From contig JAAHHJ010000023.1 in assembly GCA_010692425.1 (NCBI GenBank), positions 60,514 to 124,513 on the forward strand: a stretch of DNA of 64,000 bases, written 5' to 3'. The notes beneath the pieces were generated by a model, which saw only the letters and a list, made by a program, of their open reading frames with translations, was not told the origin of the DNA and did no database searches. The translations under genes and the position numbers were made by a program. Every line of letters starts with the position of its first letter. Within the stretch, counting starts at the first letter, position 1. Positions 45,529 to 54,523 of the stretch are shown here, piece after piece. The stretch is from Symploca sp. SIO3C6 (GTDB lineage Bacteria; Cyanobacteriota; Cyanobacteriia; Cyanobacteriales; Coleofasciculaceae).

Positions 45529-46344
45529 ATGCAACCTTTATTACAAGAAGTTGAGAGAAAAATAGGGCGTCTGAAGAAGCGTATGGGAATAATCCAACGT
45601 TCCCCCTACGAAAACATCTACTATTGCTGCACTCAAAAAACAGCTAGTCAGTGGTTTGCAGCTGTATTTGAAGACTACTCCTGTTATCAATATATGGGAC
45701 TTGATGTATATCGTTACGCTAAGCTGGGACTAAAGGAGGCTTGTCTTAATGAAGCTATCCCCAAACGGACAATTGGCACTCACTTATACATCAGCTATCC
45801 TACCTATTTAAATATTCCCAAACCAGCCAATTACAAGACTTTCTTTATCTTGAGAGACCCTCGGGATGTTGTAGTTTCCTTTTACTTCTCTGCCAAGTAT
45901 TCCCATGGACTAGTAGAACCAATTACCACCTGGCGACCCCATTTACAAAAACTAGACTTCCACGAAGGTCTGAAGTTCATGATTGATGCAATGAAAGATG
46001 TAGGATACTTTGAAGTCCAGAGGTCTTGGACTGCTGCTGATGTGGACAAAAAAAACGTAAAAATCTTTCGCTATGAGGATTTAGCTAACGACAATCAGTT
46101 ATTCTTAAAAAATCTTTTTGATTATCTGAATATTAAAATTCCTGAAGATGTATTTATTGCTCTGTGCGACAGACATAAATTTGAGAACAAATCAGGTGGA
46201 CGAAACTTAGGTGAGGAAAACCTCAATCATCATTACCGAAAAGGAGCATCAGGAGATTGGATAAATCATTTTGATAGTTCGCTCCAGACTTACTTCAAGG
46301 AAGTCACAAAAGACCTGGTAGAAATTTTGGGGTATTCAGAGTAG
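45529..46344 (+). CDS. Divergent sulfotransferase
   Basis: 271 residues from the ATG at 45529, which follows AAGGAG by eight bases. The 5'-phosphosulfate loop is unusual: YYCCTQKTASQWFAAVF, where KTASQWF replaces the KSGTTSLY of the other five. The 3'-phosphate block FFILRDPRDVVVSFYFS and the FRYEDLAND block are normal, so the sulfotransferase fold is likely retained. This looser type resembles sulfotransferases annotated in cyanobacterial and cyanophage genomes. Last gene of the polysaccharide locus before mutS. Catalysis needs testing because the loop is altered. Confidence 0.77.
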   Translation: MQPLLQEVERKIGRLKKRMGIIQRSPYENIYYCCTQKTASQWFAAVFEDYSCYQYMGLDVYRYAKLGLKEACLNEAIPKRTIGTHLYISYPTYLNIPKPANYKTFFILRDPRDVVVSFYFSAKYSHGLVEPITTWRPHLQKLDFHEGLKFMIDAMKDVGYFEVQRSWTAADVDKKNVKIFRYEDLANDNQLFLKNLFDYLNIKIPEDVFIALCDRHKFENKSGGRNLGEENLNHHYRKGASGDWINHFDSSLQTYFKEVTKDLVEILGYSE

Positions 46345-46407
46345 TCTTATAATTACGGTAGTCTTATAAGCTAATAGACATCTGAATTTTTAGACTTTAG
46401 ACTATCC

Positions 46408-49119
46408 ATGAGCGGATACCTGGAAGCATCTACTCCCGAACCTAATGGTGCCAAATCAACTCGCATTACTGAAGCAGCTAAACGTGTGGCTGTGGAAAAT
46501 GCTGATCATCGGACAGTTGATCGTCAGAAACTGACACCGATGATGCAGCACTTTGCCCAACTCAAGGACAAATATCCCCATGCGATGTTGCTTTATCGAG
46601 TCGGGGATTTTTTTGAAACTTTTTTTCAGGATGCCCGCAAGTTATCTGAAGAATTGGAATTAGTCTTAACTAGCAAAGAGGCAGGTAAAGGTGTAGGACG
46701 AGTACCGATGACAGGAGTTCCTCACCACGCCTTAGAGCGCTACTGTGCAATGTTAGTAGAAAAAGGCTATGCGATTGTAATTTGTGATCAAGTAGAAGAT
46801 GCTTCAGTTGCTGCGAAAGAAGGGCGTCAGGTGCGCCGTGAGGTAACGCGAATTCTCACTCCCGGTACCTTGCTAGAAGAAGGGATGCTAAATGCTCGTC
46901 GCAATAACTTTCTAGCAGCGGTAGTAATTGCTGGTAATCATTGGGGCTTAGCCTATTCAGATATTTCCACTGGCGAATTTCTCACCACTCAAGGGACTGA
47001 CTTAGAACTACTGGCACAGGAATTAATGCGCTTGCAACCTTCGGAAGTATTGCTCCCTACCAATGCCCCTGACTTGGGCAGCATGCTACGCCCTGGTGAG
47101 AGTTCAGAACATTTGCCTGATTGTTTGCCTAGCTCGTTTTGTTATGCCTTGCGCCCCCAAAAACCCTTTACCCAGCCAGAAGCTAGGCAGCGACTCTTGG
47201 AAACATTTAGAGTGCGCTCCCTAGAAGGGATGGGTTGCCAACATCTCCCCTTGGGTGTCCGTGCTGCTGGCGGTTTATTGGAATATATAGAAGATACCCA
47301 AAAAGAAAATAGCGTTCCGCTTCAGAGTTTACGCACTTACAATCTTGCTGACTATCTAATTCTCGATCACCAAAGCCGCCGTAATCTGGAAATTACTCAA
47401 ACTGTTCGAGATGGAACCTTTTACGGCTCTCTGCTGTGGGCTCTTGATCGAACCAATACTGCTATGGGCGGTAGGGCGCTGCGTCGTTGGCTGCTGCAAC
47501 CGCTTCTGGATCTTAAAGGAATTCGGGCGCGGCACGACACAATCGGGGAATTGCTGGAAAATAGCTCACTGCGCCAAGACTTGCGACAGTTGCTGCGCAG
47601 CATCTATGATTTAGACCGATTGACTGGGCGTGCTGGCTCTGGTACTGCTAATGCACGAGACTTGGTGGCACTGGCAGATTCTTTATCTAAATTACCAGAA
47701 TTGGCTGAACTGGCTGCTTATGGTTCTTCTCCCTATCTGAAGGCTTTGCAGAATGTACCCCAAGGACTTGAACAGCTAGGACAAAAACTATCTAATCATT
47801 TGGTAGAGTCTCCTCCCCTACATCTGAGTGAGGGTAACTTAATTAAGCCTCAAATCAATCCTCAACTCGATCAAATGCGTCAAACTGCTGAGGAGGATCA
47901 GCAGTGGATTGCCAATTTAGAAGTAACAGAAAGAGAGCGCCTCGGTATTTCCACACTCAAGGTTGGTTATAACAAAACCTTTGGTTACTATATCAGTATT
48001 CCCCGGAGTAAAGCAAACCAAGTTCCCGATAACTACATCCGTAAGCAAACCTTAACTAATGAAGAGCGCTACATTACCCCAGAGTTAAAGGAGAGGGAAA
48101 CGCGAATTCTCACGGCACGGGAAGACTTGAACCGTTTAGAATATGAAATTTTTGCTGATTTGCGAGCTGAGGTTGGGGAACATGCCCAATTAATTCGTAA
48201 TCTGTCTCGTGCCGTGGCAGCGATTGATGTGCTTTGTGGTTTGGCTGAGGTGGCAGTTTACCAAGGTTACTACCGCCCTCAAATGATTGAAGGGCGCAAA
48301 ATTACGATTATTGATGGACGTCATCCAGTGGTGGAGCAGTCTTTACCTGCTGGATTATTTGTACCCAATTCGGCTTATTTGGGGAGTAGGGAATCGGTAG
48401 TTGAAAGTGGTGAACAAGAAGTTACCCTATTTTCTACTACTCAACCTCCTACTCAACCTCCACGCCCAGATTTAATTATCCTCACTGGACCAAACGCCAG
48501 CGGCAAAAGTTGTTATTTGCGACAGGTGGGGTTAATTCAATTGATGGCGCAAACGGGGAGTTTTGTACCAGCATCTGAGGCATGTTTAGGCATATGCGAT
48601 CGCATTTTTACTCGCGTTGGCGCTGTGGATGACCTGGCAACTGGTCAATCTACTTTTATGGTAGAAATGAATGAAACAGCTAATATTCTCAACCATGCGA
48701 CTGCTAAATCTCTGGTGCTTCTGGATGAAATTGGCAGAGGGACAGCCACTTTTGATGGTTTGTCGATCGCTTGGGCAGTGGCAGAGTATCTAGCAACAGA
48801 AATTGGGGCGCGGACGATTTTTGCTACCCACTACCACGAACTCAATGAACTAGCTTCTATCTTACCGAACGTTGCCAATTACCAAGTAACAGTCAAGGAA
48901 CTGCCAGAACAAATAATCTTTTTACACCAAGTCCAGCCTGGAGGTGCGGATCGTTCTTATGGTATTGAGGCAGGGCGTTTGGCTGGCTTGCCAAAAGTGG
49001 TGATTGAGCGGGCTAAGCAGGTGATGGGACAAATTGAGAAGCACAGTAAAATTGCTTTGGGATTGCGTAAAGGTCTTGAGCAAGAATCACAAGTAGCGGC
49101 AAAGGTTATAGAGGAGTAA
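46408..49119 (+). CDS. mutS: DNA mismatch repair protein MutS
   Basis: 903 residues. Mismatch-recognition domain contains [19 protein letters not shown], whose F-E pair in GDFFETF is the F-x-E mismatch-reading wedge. ATPase domain: [15 protein letters not shown] (Walker A), [33 protein letters not shown] (Walker B and signature) and FATHYHEL. About 45 residues longer at the N-terminus than E. coli MutS, usual in cyanobacteria. A HIP1 site is at ~48597. Recognises mispairs and starts repair with MutL. Housekeeping gene marking the right edge of the polysaccharide locus. Confidence 0.97.
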   Translation: MSGYLEASTPEPNGAKSTRITEAAKRVAVENADHRTVDRQKLTPMMQHFAQLKDKYPHAMLLYRVGDFFETFFQDARKLSEELELVLTSKEAGKGVGRVPMTGVPHHALERYCAMLVEKGYAIVICDQVEDASVAAKEGRQVRREVTRILTPGTLLEEGMLNARRNNFLAAVVIAGNHWGLAYSDISTGEFLTTQGTDLELLAQELMRLQPSEVLLPTNAPDLGSMLRPGESSEHLPDCLPSSFCYALRPQKPFTQPEARQRLLETFRVRSLEGMGCQHLPLGVRAAGGLLEYIEDTQKENSVPLQSLRTYNLADYLILDHQSRRNLEITQTVRDGTFYGSLLWALDRTNTAMGGRALRRWLLQPLLDLKGIRARHDTIGELLENSSLRQDLRQLLRSIYDLDRLTGRAGSGTANARDLVALADSLSKLPELAELAAYGSSPYLKALQNVPQGLEQLGQKLSNHLVESPPLHLSEGNLIKPQINPQLDQMRQTAEEDQQWIANLEVTERERLGISTLKVGYNKTFGYYISIPRSKANQVPDNYIRKQTLTNEERYITPELKERETRILTAREDLNRLEYEIFADLRAEVGEHAQLIRNLSRAVAAIDVLCGLAEVAVYQGYYRPQMIEGRKITIIDGRHPVVEQSLPAGLFVPNSAYLGSRESVVESGEQEVTLFSTTQPPTQPPRPDLIILTGPNASGKSCYLRQVGLIQLMAQTGSFVPASEACLGICDRIFTRVGAVDDLATGQSTFMVEMNETANILNHATAKSLVLLDEIGRGTATFDGLSIAWAVAEYLATEIGARTIFATHYHELNELASILPNVANYQVTVKELPEQIIFLHQVQPGGADRSYGIEAGRLAGLPKVVIERAKQVMGQIEKHSKIALGLRKGLEQESQVAAKVIEE

Positions 49120-49318
49120 GCAAAGCCTAGCTCACTCTATAGACAGTATCCTACTTCGGGTGAGCGAAATTTTTGGTGGGATTTCTAGCTAAGTATTTAA
49201 AAAATCTCTCCACACCTATCAACCATTTTTCGCTCACCCTCCTACTTCCTACCCATACCTCCCATCTCTCTAGTGAAACTTCATTGCCAGAGGCTGTGGC
49301 TTCTTGCTTTGGCTTATA

Positions 49319-49333
49319 TGATAATCATTATTG
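49319..49333. promoter_or_regulatory. Zur/Fur-like 7-1-7 box 1
   Basis: TGATAATCATTATTG, a near-perfect 7-1-7 dyad close to the TGATAATnATTATCA Zur consensus reported for cyanobacteria. Together with box 2 it lies upstream of a metal ABC transporter. The two boxes cannot be assigned to Zur rather than Fur by eye. Confidence 0.65.
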
Positions 49334-49347
49334 CACAAAGCTTTTTA

Positions 49348-49362
49348 CAATAATGATTATTG
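49348..49362. promoter_or_regulatory. Zur/Fur-like 7-1-7 box 2
   Basis: CAATAATGATTATTG, a 7-1-7 dyad with perfectly paired arms (CAATAAT/ATTATTG), 29 bp centre to centre from box 1, nearly three helical turns. This spacing favours cooperative binding of two repressor dimers on one DNA face. Confidence 0.65.
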
Positions 49363-49457
49363 TTGTTGAGTAAAATGGAGGTGTAACAACCAACAAAGTT
49401 AGAAGAAAGCCATTTTTCCTAATCTTAGAAGTCCCTTGTAAATCCAAGAGGTTAAGA

Positions 49458-49505
49458 TGGGAGTGTGTCACTCTAATTGTAAAAAGACTGACCAAAATAG
49501 CTAGC
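49458..49505 (+). CDS. Possible 15-residue Cys/His leader peptide
   Basis: ATG at 49458, five bases after AAGAGG, encodes MGVCHSNCKKTDQNS followed by TAG. CHSNC offers two Cys and one His in five residues, a metal-binding look. It sits between the metal-regulator boxes and the ABC transporter. The frame is very short and may be chance; conservation would decide. Confidence 0.25.
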
Positions 49506-49740
49506 ATCGTCCTGTAACATAGTGTTTCTCTTGCTTGATGAGGTAAATTTTTGGGCTTGAGGTAACTCTTAACAGATAAGAAGATGAAGTGTATCTCACG
49601 CTAGCAAGAGAATTGCTATAACTACAATCACCTATAGACTTTCATTTTGAATAAAATTGATAATTGATAAAGATTATCGCTCACAGCTACAATTGATCAA
49701 GAAGACCAATAACTATAACTATCCTTAGTCAATTTACTTA

Positions 49741-50460
49741 ATGCTGGAAGTCCACAACTTGGCAGTAAGCTATCGAAATACTTGGGCAATCAGCGATATT
49801 ACCTTTTCCCTGAAACCAGGACAATCAGTTGCTCTACTTGGACCTAATGGCGCTGGCAAAAGCACGATGGTTAAAGCCATGCTAGGATTAATTCCCATTG
49901 CCAGTGGTACGGTAAAGTTTTGTTCTGATCCCCTCCTCAAACAATTGCAACGGGTAGCTTATGTACCGCAACGCACGCAGATAGATTGGGATTATCCAAT
50001 TACTGTGTGGAATGTGGCGATGACAAGTCGCACCAAATACACAGGTTGGTTTAGGCAACCAAGCCGTCAATCCCTAGAGATTGTCAGAGCTGCCCTTGAA
50101 AGGGTGGGCATGTTAGAGTATTGCCATTGTCAAATTGGCGAACTTTCTGGTGGACAGCAGCAGAGGGTATTTTTGGCAAGAGCTCTGGCTCAACAAGCAG
50201 AGTTATTATTTTTTGATGAGCCATTTGTTGGCGTAGACAAAAAGACGGAAGAGATTATTTTTGAGATTTTTGCTGAACTTAAATTGCACAATAAGACTTT
50301 ATTAGTAGTCAGCCATGACTTGGGAACGAGTTTAGAAAAATATGACCAACTATTATTACTAAATAAGCAGCTAATTGCAGTTGGTTCTAGAGAACAAGTA
50401 CTGACAGCTGATAATCTCAACAAGGCTTATGGTCAAGGAATAAAGCTGTTGGTAGCATAA
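49741..50460 (+). CDS. Metal ABC transporter ATP-binding protein (Zn/Mn type)
   Basis: 239 residues. Walker A GPNGAGKSTM (~33-42), Q-loop in VAYVPQRTQIDWDYPI, signature LSGGQQQRVFLARAL, Walker B LLFFDEPFVG and the switch His in VVSHDLG. The YVPQRTQIDWDYPITVWNV segment is typical of the zinc/manganese/iron (MntA/ZnuC-like) branch. Powers uptake of a divalent metal with the permease encoded 129 bp downstream. No substrate-binding protein gene is adjacent. Upstream Zur/Fur-like boxes suggest metal repression. Confidence 0.9.
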   Translation: MLEVHNLAVSYRNTWAISDITFSLKPGQSVALLGPNGAGKSTMVKAMLGLIPIASGTVKFCSDPLLKQLQRVAYVPQRTQIDWDYPITVWNVAMTSRTKYTGWFRQPSRQSLEIVRAALERVGMLEYCHCQIGELSGGQQQRVFLARALAQQAELLFFDEPFVGVDKKTEEIIFEIFAELKLHNKTLLVVSHDLGTSLEKYDQLLLLNKQLIAVGSREQVLTADNLNKAYGQGIKLLVA

Positions 50461-50536
50461 AATGATTTCACTAGTTTATTGTTAATGGTTCATAGTTCAT
50501 AGTATGGGTAACAAAGATTAACCATAAACTAGGAGT

Positions 50537-50560
50537 TTTGCTGCCATTAGAGGCAGCAAA
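50537..50560 (+). terminator. Intercistronic hairpin between ABC ATPase and permease
   Basis: Perfect 9-bp stem TTTGCTGCC/GGCAGCAAA around loop ATTAGA. No T-run follows, so partial termination, mRNA stabilisation or processing that sets ATPase:permease ratio are all possible. Confidence 0.45.
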
Positions 50561-50589
50561 CGTTTAGTAAATTGCAATCAGGTTATCTG

Positions 50590-51474
50590 ATGTTAGACTG
50601 GCTTATTGAACCACTCGGTTTTGAATTTATGCGTAATGCGATCGCTACAGGTGTTTTGCTTGGTATTTTAAGCTCTGTAGTAGGTAGTTATTTAATCGTA
50701 CAACAAATGGGGATGATTGTCGGTGTAATTTCCCATGCGATTTTGCCTGGACTCTCGATCGCCACTTTTTTAGGTATTAATATTTCCCTAGGAGCTTTTA
50801 TTGCTGGCGTTCTTGGGGCTTTATTTGTCGCCTTAATTCAAACCCAATCACGAGTTAAAGTAGATGGAGCAATGGCATTAACTTTGACTAGTTTTATGAG
50901 TTTAGGAATAATTCTAATTACCGTACTTAAGACTAATCGCTTTGACCTTACTCATATTCTATTTGGTGATATTTTAGGAGTAAAATCAGCTGATTTTTGG
51001 CAGACTTTAGTGATTACAGCGGTAATTTTATTACTAACTAAACTGTTTTATAAAGAACTACTATTTTATACCTTTGATCCCCTTGGGGCCCAAGCTGCCG
51101 GCTTACCAGTAAAGGCAATGTATTTGAGTTTAATCTGCGCAATTACCCTTACCATCGTTGCCAGTATGCGAACTGTAGGAGTTCTTTTAGTTATTGCTCT
51201 ACTAGTGGGGCCAGCAATTACTGCTTATCTGTTAGTAAAAGAACTACATCAAATGATGGTATTAGGCTCAGTAATTGGAATAATTTCTAGTGTCAGTGGT
51301 ATGTATTTGAGTTATTACCTAGATTGGCCATCAGGAGCTGCGATTGTCATGATTATATCTAGTTTCTTTATACTGGCATTCTTATTTAGCCCTAGCCAAG
51401 GAATGTTAACAGAACCAGGCATTACTCGTAAGACTGCTAAGATTTTTCAGAAACTAAAACAATTCAAGCCCTAA
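50590..51474 (+). CDS. Metal ABC transporter permease (Zn/Mn type)
   Basis: About 294 residues from the ATG at 50590, following CAGG; a TTG at 50572 would add six. Eight to nine hydrophobic segments. IVGVISHAILPGLSIATFLG is the conserved early loop of the ZnuB/MntB (ABC-3) family, and YKELLFYTFDPLGAQAAGLP is its cytoplasmic coupling loop. VASMRTVGVLLVIALLVGPA matches the late conserved helix. It forms the inner-membrane channel for Zn2+ or Mn2+ import with the preceding ATPase. A HIP1 site is at ~50638. Confidence 0.9.
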   Translation: MLDWLIEPLGFEFMRNAIATGVLLGILSSVVGSYLIVQQMGMIVGVISHAILPGLSIATFLGINISLGAFIAGVLGALFVALIQTQSRVKVDGAMALTLTSFMSLGIILITVLKTNRFDLTHILFGDILGVKSADFWQTLVITAVILLLTKLFYKELLFYTFDPLGAQAAGLPVKAMYLSLICAITLTIVASMRTVGVLLVIALLVGPAITAYLLVKELHQMMVLGSVIGIISSVSGMYLSYYLDWPSGAAIVMIISSFFILAFLFSPSQGMLTEPGITRKTAKIFQKLKQFKP

Positions 51475-51806
51475 TATAGCCCTTCTCTGTGTGGTGATCT
51501 ACTTTCGTCATAGGTTTTAGGGAATAGGCAGTAGGGATAATAAAATTGAATGTACCTCATCAATTGGAAAAATGCTATAAATTATATAGCAGTACGTATT
51601 AAAGTTAGGGCAAGCTAAATCGCTAAAACTTTGTCAAATTCTGCCTTGGAGCCTTCTGCCCTGGAGCCTTGCGCGTAGCGCTATACTCTCATTTAATCAG
51701 GAAGGCTTGCACTTCTAAAATTTACATGCCAAAGTGAGTACAAAAAAACCAGCTTTGCTTGATAGCAAGAGCTGGAAATTTAATTTAGCGCCGATTTTAA
51801 TAATCT
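51475..51806. other. Spacer holding one copy of the inverted dispersed repeat
   Basis: 332 bp between the convergent permease and psbM genes. Contains repeat copy A at 51581-51685 and otherwise AT-rich sequence. No gene seen. Confidence 0.6.
51581..51685 (+). repeat. Dispersed MITE-like repeat, copy A
   Basis: 105 bp, begins ATTATATAGCAGTACG and ends GCGCTATA, so its tips carry a short inverted repeat (TATAGC/GCTATA). Matches copy B at 60001-60112 in reverse orientation with only two substitutions and one 7-bp difference: copy A has one TTCTGCC where copy B has two. No coding capacity. Confidence 0.8.
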
Positions 51807-51914
51807 TTAGCTGCCTTCGCGGCTAGCTGTTTGAATGTACAGGATTAATAAAAAAACGCTGGGAACCAGCACAAACAGAATCGTGGCTACAAATCCTAAA
51901 TCATTAACTTCCAT
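51807..51914 (-). CDS. psbM: Photosystem II reaction center protein M
   Basis: 35 residues beginning [18 protein letters not shown] and ending with the short polar tail TASREGS. One membrane helix, and the VNDLGF-A--LFVLVP pattern is diagnostic of PsbM, a small PSII subunit at the monomer-monomer interface. GAGG lies nine bases before the ATG. Too short for common gene-length cut-offs. It is 155 bp downstream of a ferredoxin gene in the same direction, and its photosynthetic role confirms a cyanobacterial host. Confidence 0.95.
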   Translation of the reverse strand: MEVNDLGFVATILFVLVPSVFLLILYIQTASREGS

Positions 51915-52069
51915 AGACCTTTGCCTCTAAATAGTTTTCAACCCACCTAGACTACCACTAGAGGAGCCCACTAAAGCCGCAAGTTTGCAGAATGAGGGAT
52001 CGCTAGTAGCACCTATTAGCAAACCAATACCAGAAACTAAAATACACTATTTAATGAGGGTAGTCCATG

Positions 52070-52408
52070 TCAACTTGCTAGTGCTGTCGTCGTATCTTTA
52101 TCTTTTCGGACTTGGGGTTTAGTAACCACACTGACTGGTCCATTAACCAGCACTTGACACGCCAATCGATAATTATCAGGCTTCTTCTTGAGTTTTCGCT
52201 GCTCTACCTCTGTCTTAGGCGAAAGGTTTTCCATGCCAGCAACAATTTCTACAATGCAGGTGCCGCATTGACCGTAACCTCCACAGTTCATCATTTTACC
52301 TCTAAAGGTATAAAGGTCAATGCGGTTTTGCAGAGCCTTCTCTCTTAAATTAGCCCCATCGGCAGCAATTACTTCCTGATCTTCCTTGACAAATTTGATA
52401 TTAGCCAT
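52070..52408 (-). CDS. Plant-type [2Fe-2S] ferredoxin
   Basis: 112 residues from the ATG at 52408, which follows AGGAAA; an in-frame start at 52486 would add 26 residues unlike ferredoxins. Cluster ligands [10 protein letters not shown] give C-x5-C-x2-C, with the fourth in YRLACQVLV. The C-x5 spacing (rather than C-x4) places it with adrenodoxin-like or small chloroplast-type variants that are widespread in cyanobacteria next to psbM. Electron carrier in the cytoplasm; partner unknown. The C-terminus is Lys-rich and extended ([12 protein letters not shown]). Confidence 0.88.
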   Translation of the reverse strand: MANIKFVKEDQEVIAADGANLREKALQNRIDLYTFRGKMMNCGGYGQCGTCIVEIVAGMENLSPKTEVEQRKLKKKPDNYRLACQVLVNGPVSVVTKPQVRKDKDTTTALAS

Positions 52409-52519
52409 CAACTTTCCTGACTTTCTCCTTACTCCTATTTTATTAAGGAATATTAAATAATTCTGCAATTTTTGCAGAATTACCACACTCTACTTAAATT
52501 TCTTAGATAGCACGGCGAT

Positions 52520-54523
52520 TTAGGGTATATCAGAAAGATTGCTGTCGGGAAGATTACTAATCGCCCTCTGTAGTTGTGCCAGTGAGCGATTGTACTCCAC
52601 GGTGGCACTGAGTAAATTCGACCTTGCTCGAGTCAGCGCCGTTTGTTGATTAATTACATCTGTCTGGGTTCCCACACCTGCCTGAAATCTTAGCCGTGCT
52701 AGCCTTAAGCTCTCTTGGGCTTGCTCGACAGCTACAGTTGTAGTCTCAATATTTTCCTGGTTAGCTTCCAAGCTAAAGTAGGCGTTTTCTACCTGTAGGC
52801 GTATTTGATCACGAGTTTGGTCAAAACTGCTTTCAGCTGTAGCAATGTCAACTTCTTCTTGCTTAGCTCTAGCTCTAGCTGCTCCACCATCGAAGAAATT
52901 CCACTGCATTGTCGCCTGCAAAGTCACACCATCTCCAAAACCTAAGTCATCATCAAAAACATTAAGAGCGTTATAGGCAGCACTCAAAGTTACTTGCGGT
53001 CTAATTGCAGATAGAGCGATACGTCTTTGCTGTTCGTCAATGATGCGCTGAACTAGGGGCTGTTCCAATTCGGCTCGGTTTTTCAAAGCCAGAACAATGC
53101 TTTCTTCTAGAGAGATTTTCCATTCCCCTGCTGGTTCAATGGGATCGGCGGCAGTGACTTCCACTTGCTGACCCAGACTCAACAATTCTACAAGTTGGCG
53201 TCGGGCAATTTTCTGATTACTAATACTACTAATCAAGCTTTGTTTGTCATCTGCTAACTGCACTTCCTGTTGCAAGACATCGAAGCGTGTTCCTAAACCC
53301 GCTTGTTCCAGTAGCTGAGCATCGCGCAAGTTTTGTTCGGATGCCTCTACTGCTGCCTCAAAAATCTCAACCTGGGCATCGGCATTTTGCAAATCGTAGT
53401 AAGCATCGGTAACATCAAAGCGTAGTTGCTCAGCAACAGTTTCTACCTGTAGCTGCTGTAAGCGCACCTGTTCTTCCGCTGCCCGAATTTGTGCTGGTCT
53501 CAGTCCTCCTGTGTACAAGTTGTAACTTAATTGTAGCGTGGCATTGAATTGAGTTGAGGCGGTATCTTGTTCTGGAAAACCTGCCTCTTCCCTGCCTTCA
53601 TTAGCGATTTCCTCTGATGCAGAATCTGTATGGGTCAAATCAGTTTGAACAATTGCTGTGGGAAACTCAGCTGCTAATGCTTCTCGCAAAGCAAATTCAT
53701 TACGCTGTAAAGCAAGTCTTGCTTGTTGTAAAGTTTGATTATTGCGCCGTGCCAGTGCAATTGCTTCGGTCAGCGTAATTGCCTGAATAGTTTTAACTTC
53801 GACTTCCTCTTTTTGAGTAGGAAAGAGCAAGGGATTAGGGCTGGGATTAAGGAATTCTAGCGATGATGATTGGCTATCTGAGGCGGGAAATCCGACTTCT
53901 GCTGGTGGTGGCTGTGGGCTTTTAGGTTCAGGGGATGGAGTCTCTGGAGGAGTTGGAGCTGGGCTTTCAGGTTGAGGGGATTCGGGTGTAGGAACTGAAT
54001 CTTGAGTTTCAGATTTAGGGGATGGAGTCTCTGGAGGAGTTGGAGCTGGGCTTTCAGGTTGAGGGGATTCAAGTGTAGGAACTGAATCTGGTCTTTCTGA
54101 TTCAGACTGACTAACCAACTCCTCCAAATTAACAGATGTAGCAGCATTGCCCGCATTGACAACTGAATGAGTTAGCTTCTCTTCTACTGGCAACCCAATC
54201 TTCTGTGGTTGCTTGGAGCTTCTAGCAACCACAGGTATTACTTCTGGTTTACTAATAGCCAGGGTGGGTTGAACTCCAAGTTCAACAGGCTCACTAGTTG
54301 AAGGTGAGATTGCAGAAGCTGCCGATACTGGCTTGGAAGTCTTGACGACTACTGAGCTGACATTCTCACTCCCATTAAAGTCACTCTTAGGCTTGGTGAG
54401 TAATGGTAAATCTTGTGAGGCACTAGGTTCAATTAAGCTCAAGGCAATCCCTGCCCCCAAGCCTAGGACTACGAAATGACGAGAAGTTGACATAGGTTTT
54501 GAAATTGGGTCTCTATTCTCCAA
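52520..54523 (-). CDS. TolC-family outer-membrane efflux protein with Pro-rich N-terminal linker
   Basis: 667 residues. An N-terminal hydrophobic signal (~13-35) is followed by ~200 low-complexity residues, including a Pro/Ser/Glu-rich direct repeat (unit SPQPESPAPTPPETPSP), and then two OEP repeats (~250-450 and ~460-660) with coiled-coil helices such as LTEAIALARRNNQTLQQARL. Forms the trimeric exit duct. Divergent from, and probably partner of, the adaptor and RND genes at 54998 and 56632. The linker is much longer than in E. coli TolC and may bridge a thick cyanobacterial peptidoglycan. Confidence 0.9.
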   Translation of the reverse strand: MENRDPISKPMSTSRHFVVLGLGAGIALSLIEPSASQDLPLLTKPKSDFNGSENVSSVVVKTSKPVSAASAISPSTSEPVELGVQPTLAISKPEVIPVVARSSKQPQKIGLPVEEKLTHSVVNAGNAATSVNLEELVSQSESERPDSVPTLESPQPESPAPTPPETPSPKSETQDSVPTPESPQPESPAPTPPETPSPEPKSPQPPPAEVGFPASDSQSSSLEFLNPSPNPLLFPTQKEEVEVKTIQAITLTEAIALARRNNQTLQQARLALQRNEFALREALAAEFPTAIVQTDLTHTDSASEEIANEGREEAGFPEQDTASTQFNATLQLSYNLYTGGLRPAQIRAAEEQVRLQQLQVETVAEQLRFDVTDAYYDLQNADAQVEIFEAAVEASEQNLRDAQLLEQAGLGTRFDVLQQEVQLADDKQSLISSISNQKIARRQLVELLSLGQQVEVTAADPIEPAGEWKISLEESIVLALKNRAELEQPLVQRIIDEQQRRIALSAIRPQVTLSAAYNALNVFDDDLGFGDGVTLQATMQWNFFDGGAARARAKQEEVDIATAESSFDQTRDQIRLQVENAYFSLEANQENIETTTVAVEQAQESLRLARLRFQAGVGTQTDVINQQTALTRARSNLLSATVEYNRSLAQLQRAISNLPDSNLSDIP
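53931..54090 (-). repeat. 87-bp direct repeat in the TolC linker
   Basis: Two nearly identical units offset by 87 bp (29 codons), starting at 53931 and 54018, encode the Pro-rich linker of the TolC-like protein. The frame is kept, so copy number can change without breaking the gene. Confidence 0.75.

Larger units (their letters stand above)
49120..49740. other. Spacer between mutS and the metal ABC operon
   Basis: 621 bp. Holds two metal-regulator boxes (49319-49333 and 49348-49362) and a possible 15-codon reading frame at 49458-49505, both listed separately. The rest is AT-rich with no other recognised feature, so the ABC transcript probably has a ~350-base leader if it starts at the boxes. 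Confidence 0.55.

Noticed and set aside
49173..49373. A 66-codon plus-strand frame between mutS and the ABC genes
   Set aside because: It runs through both metal-regulator boxes, lacks a good ribosome site and has no recognisable family features.
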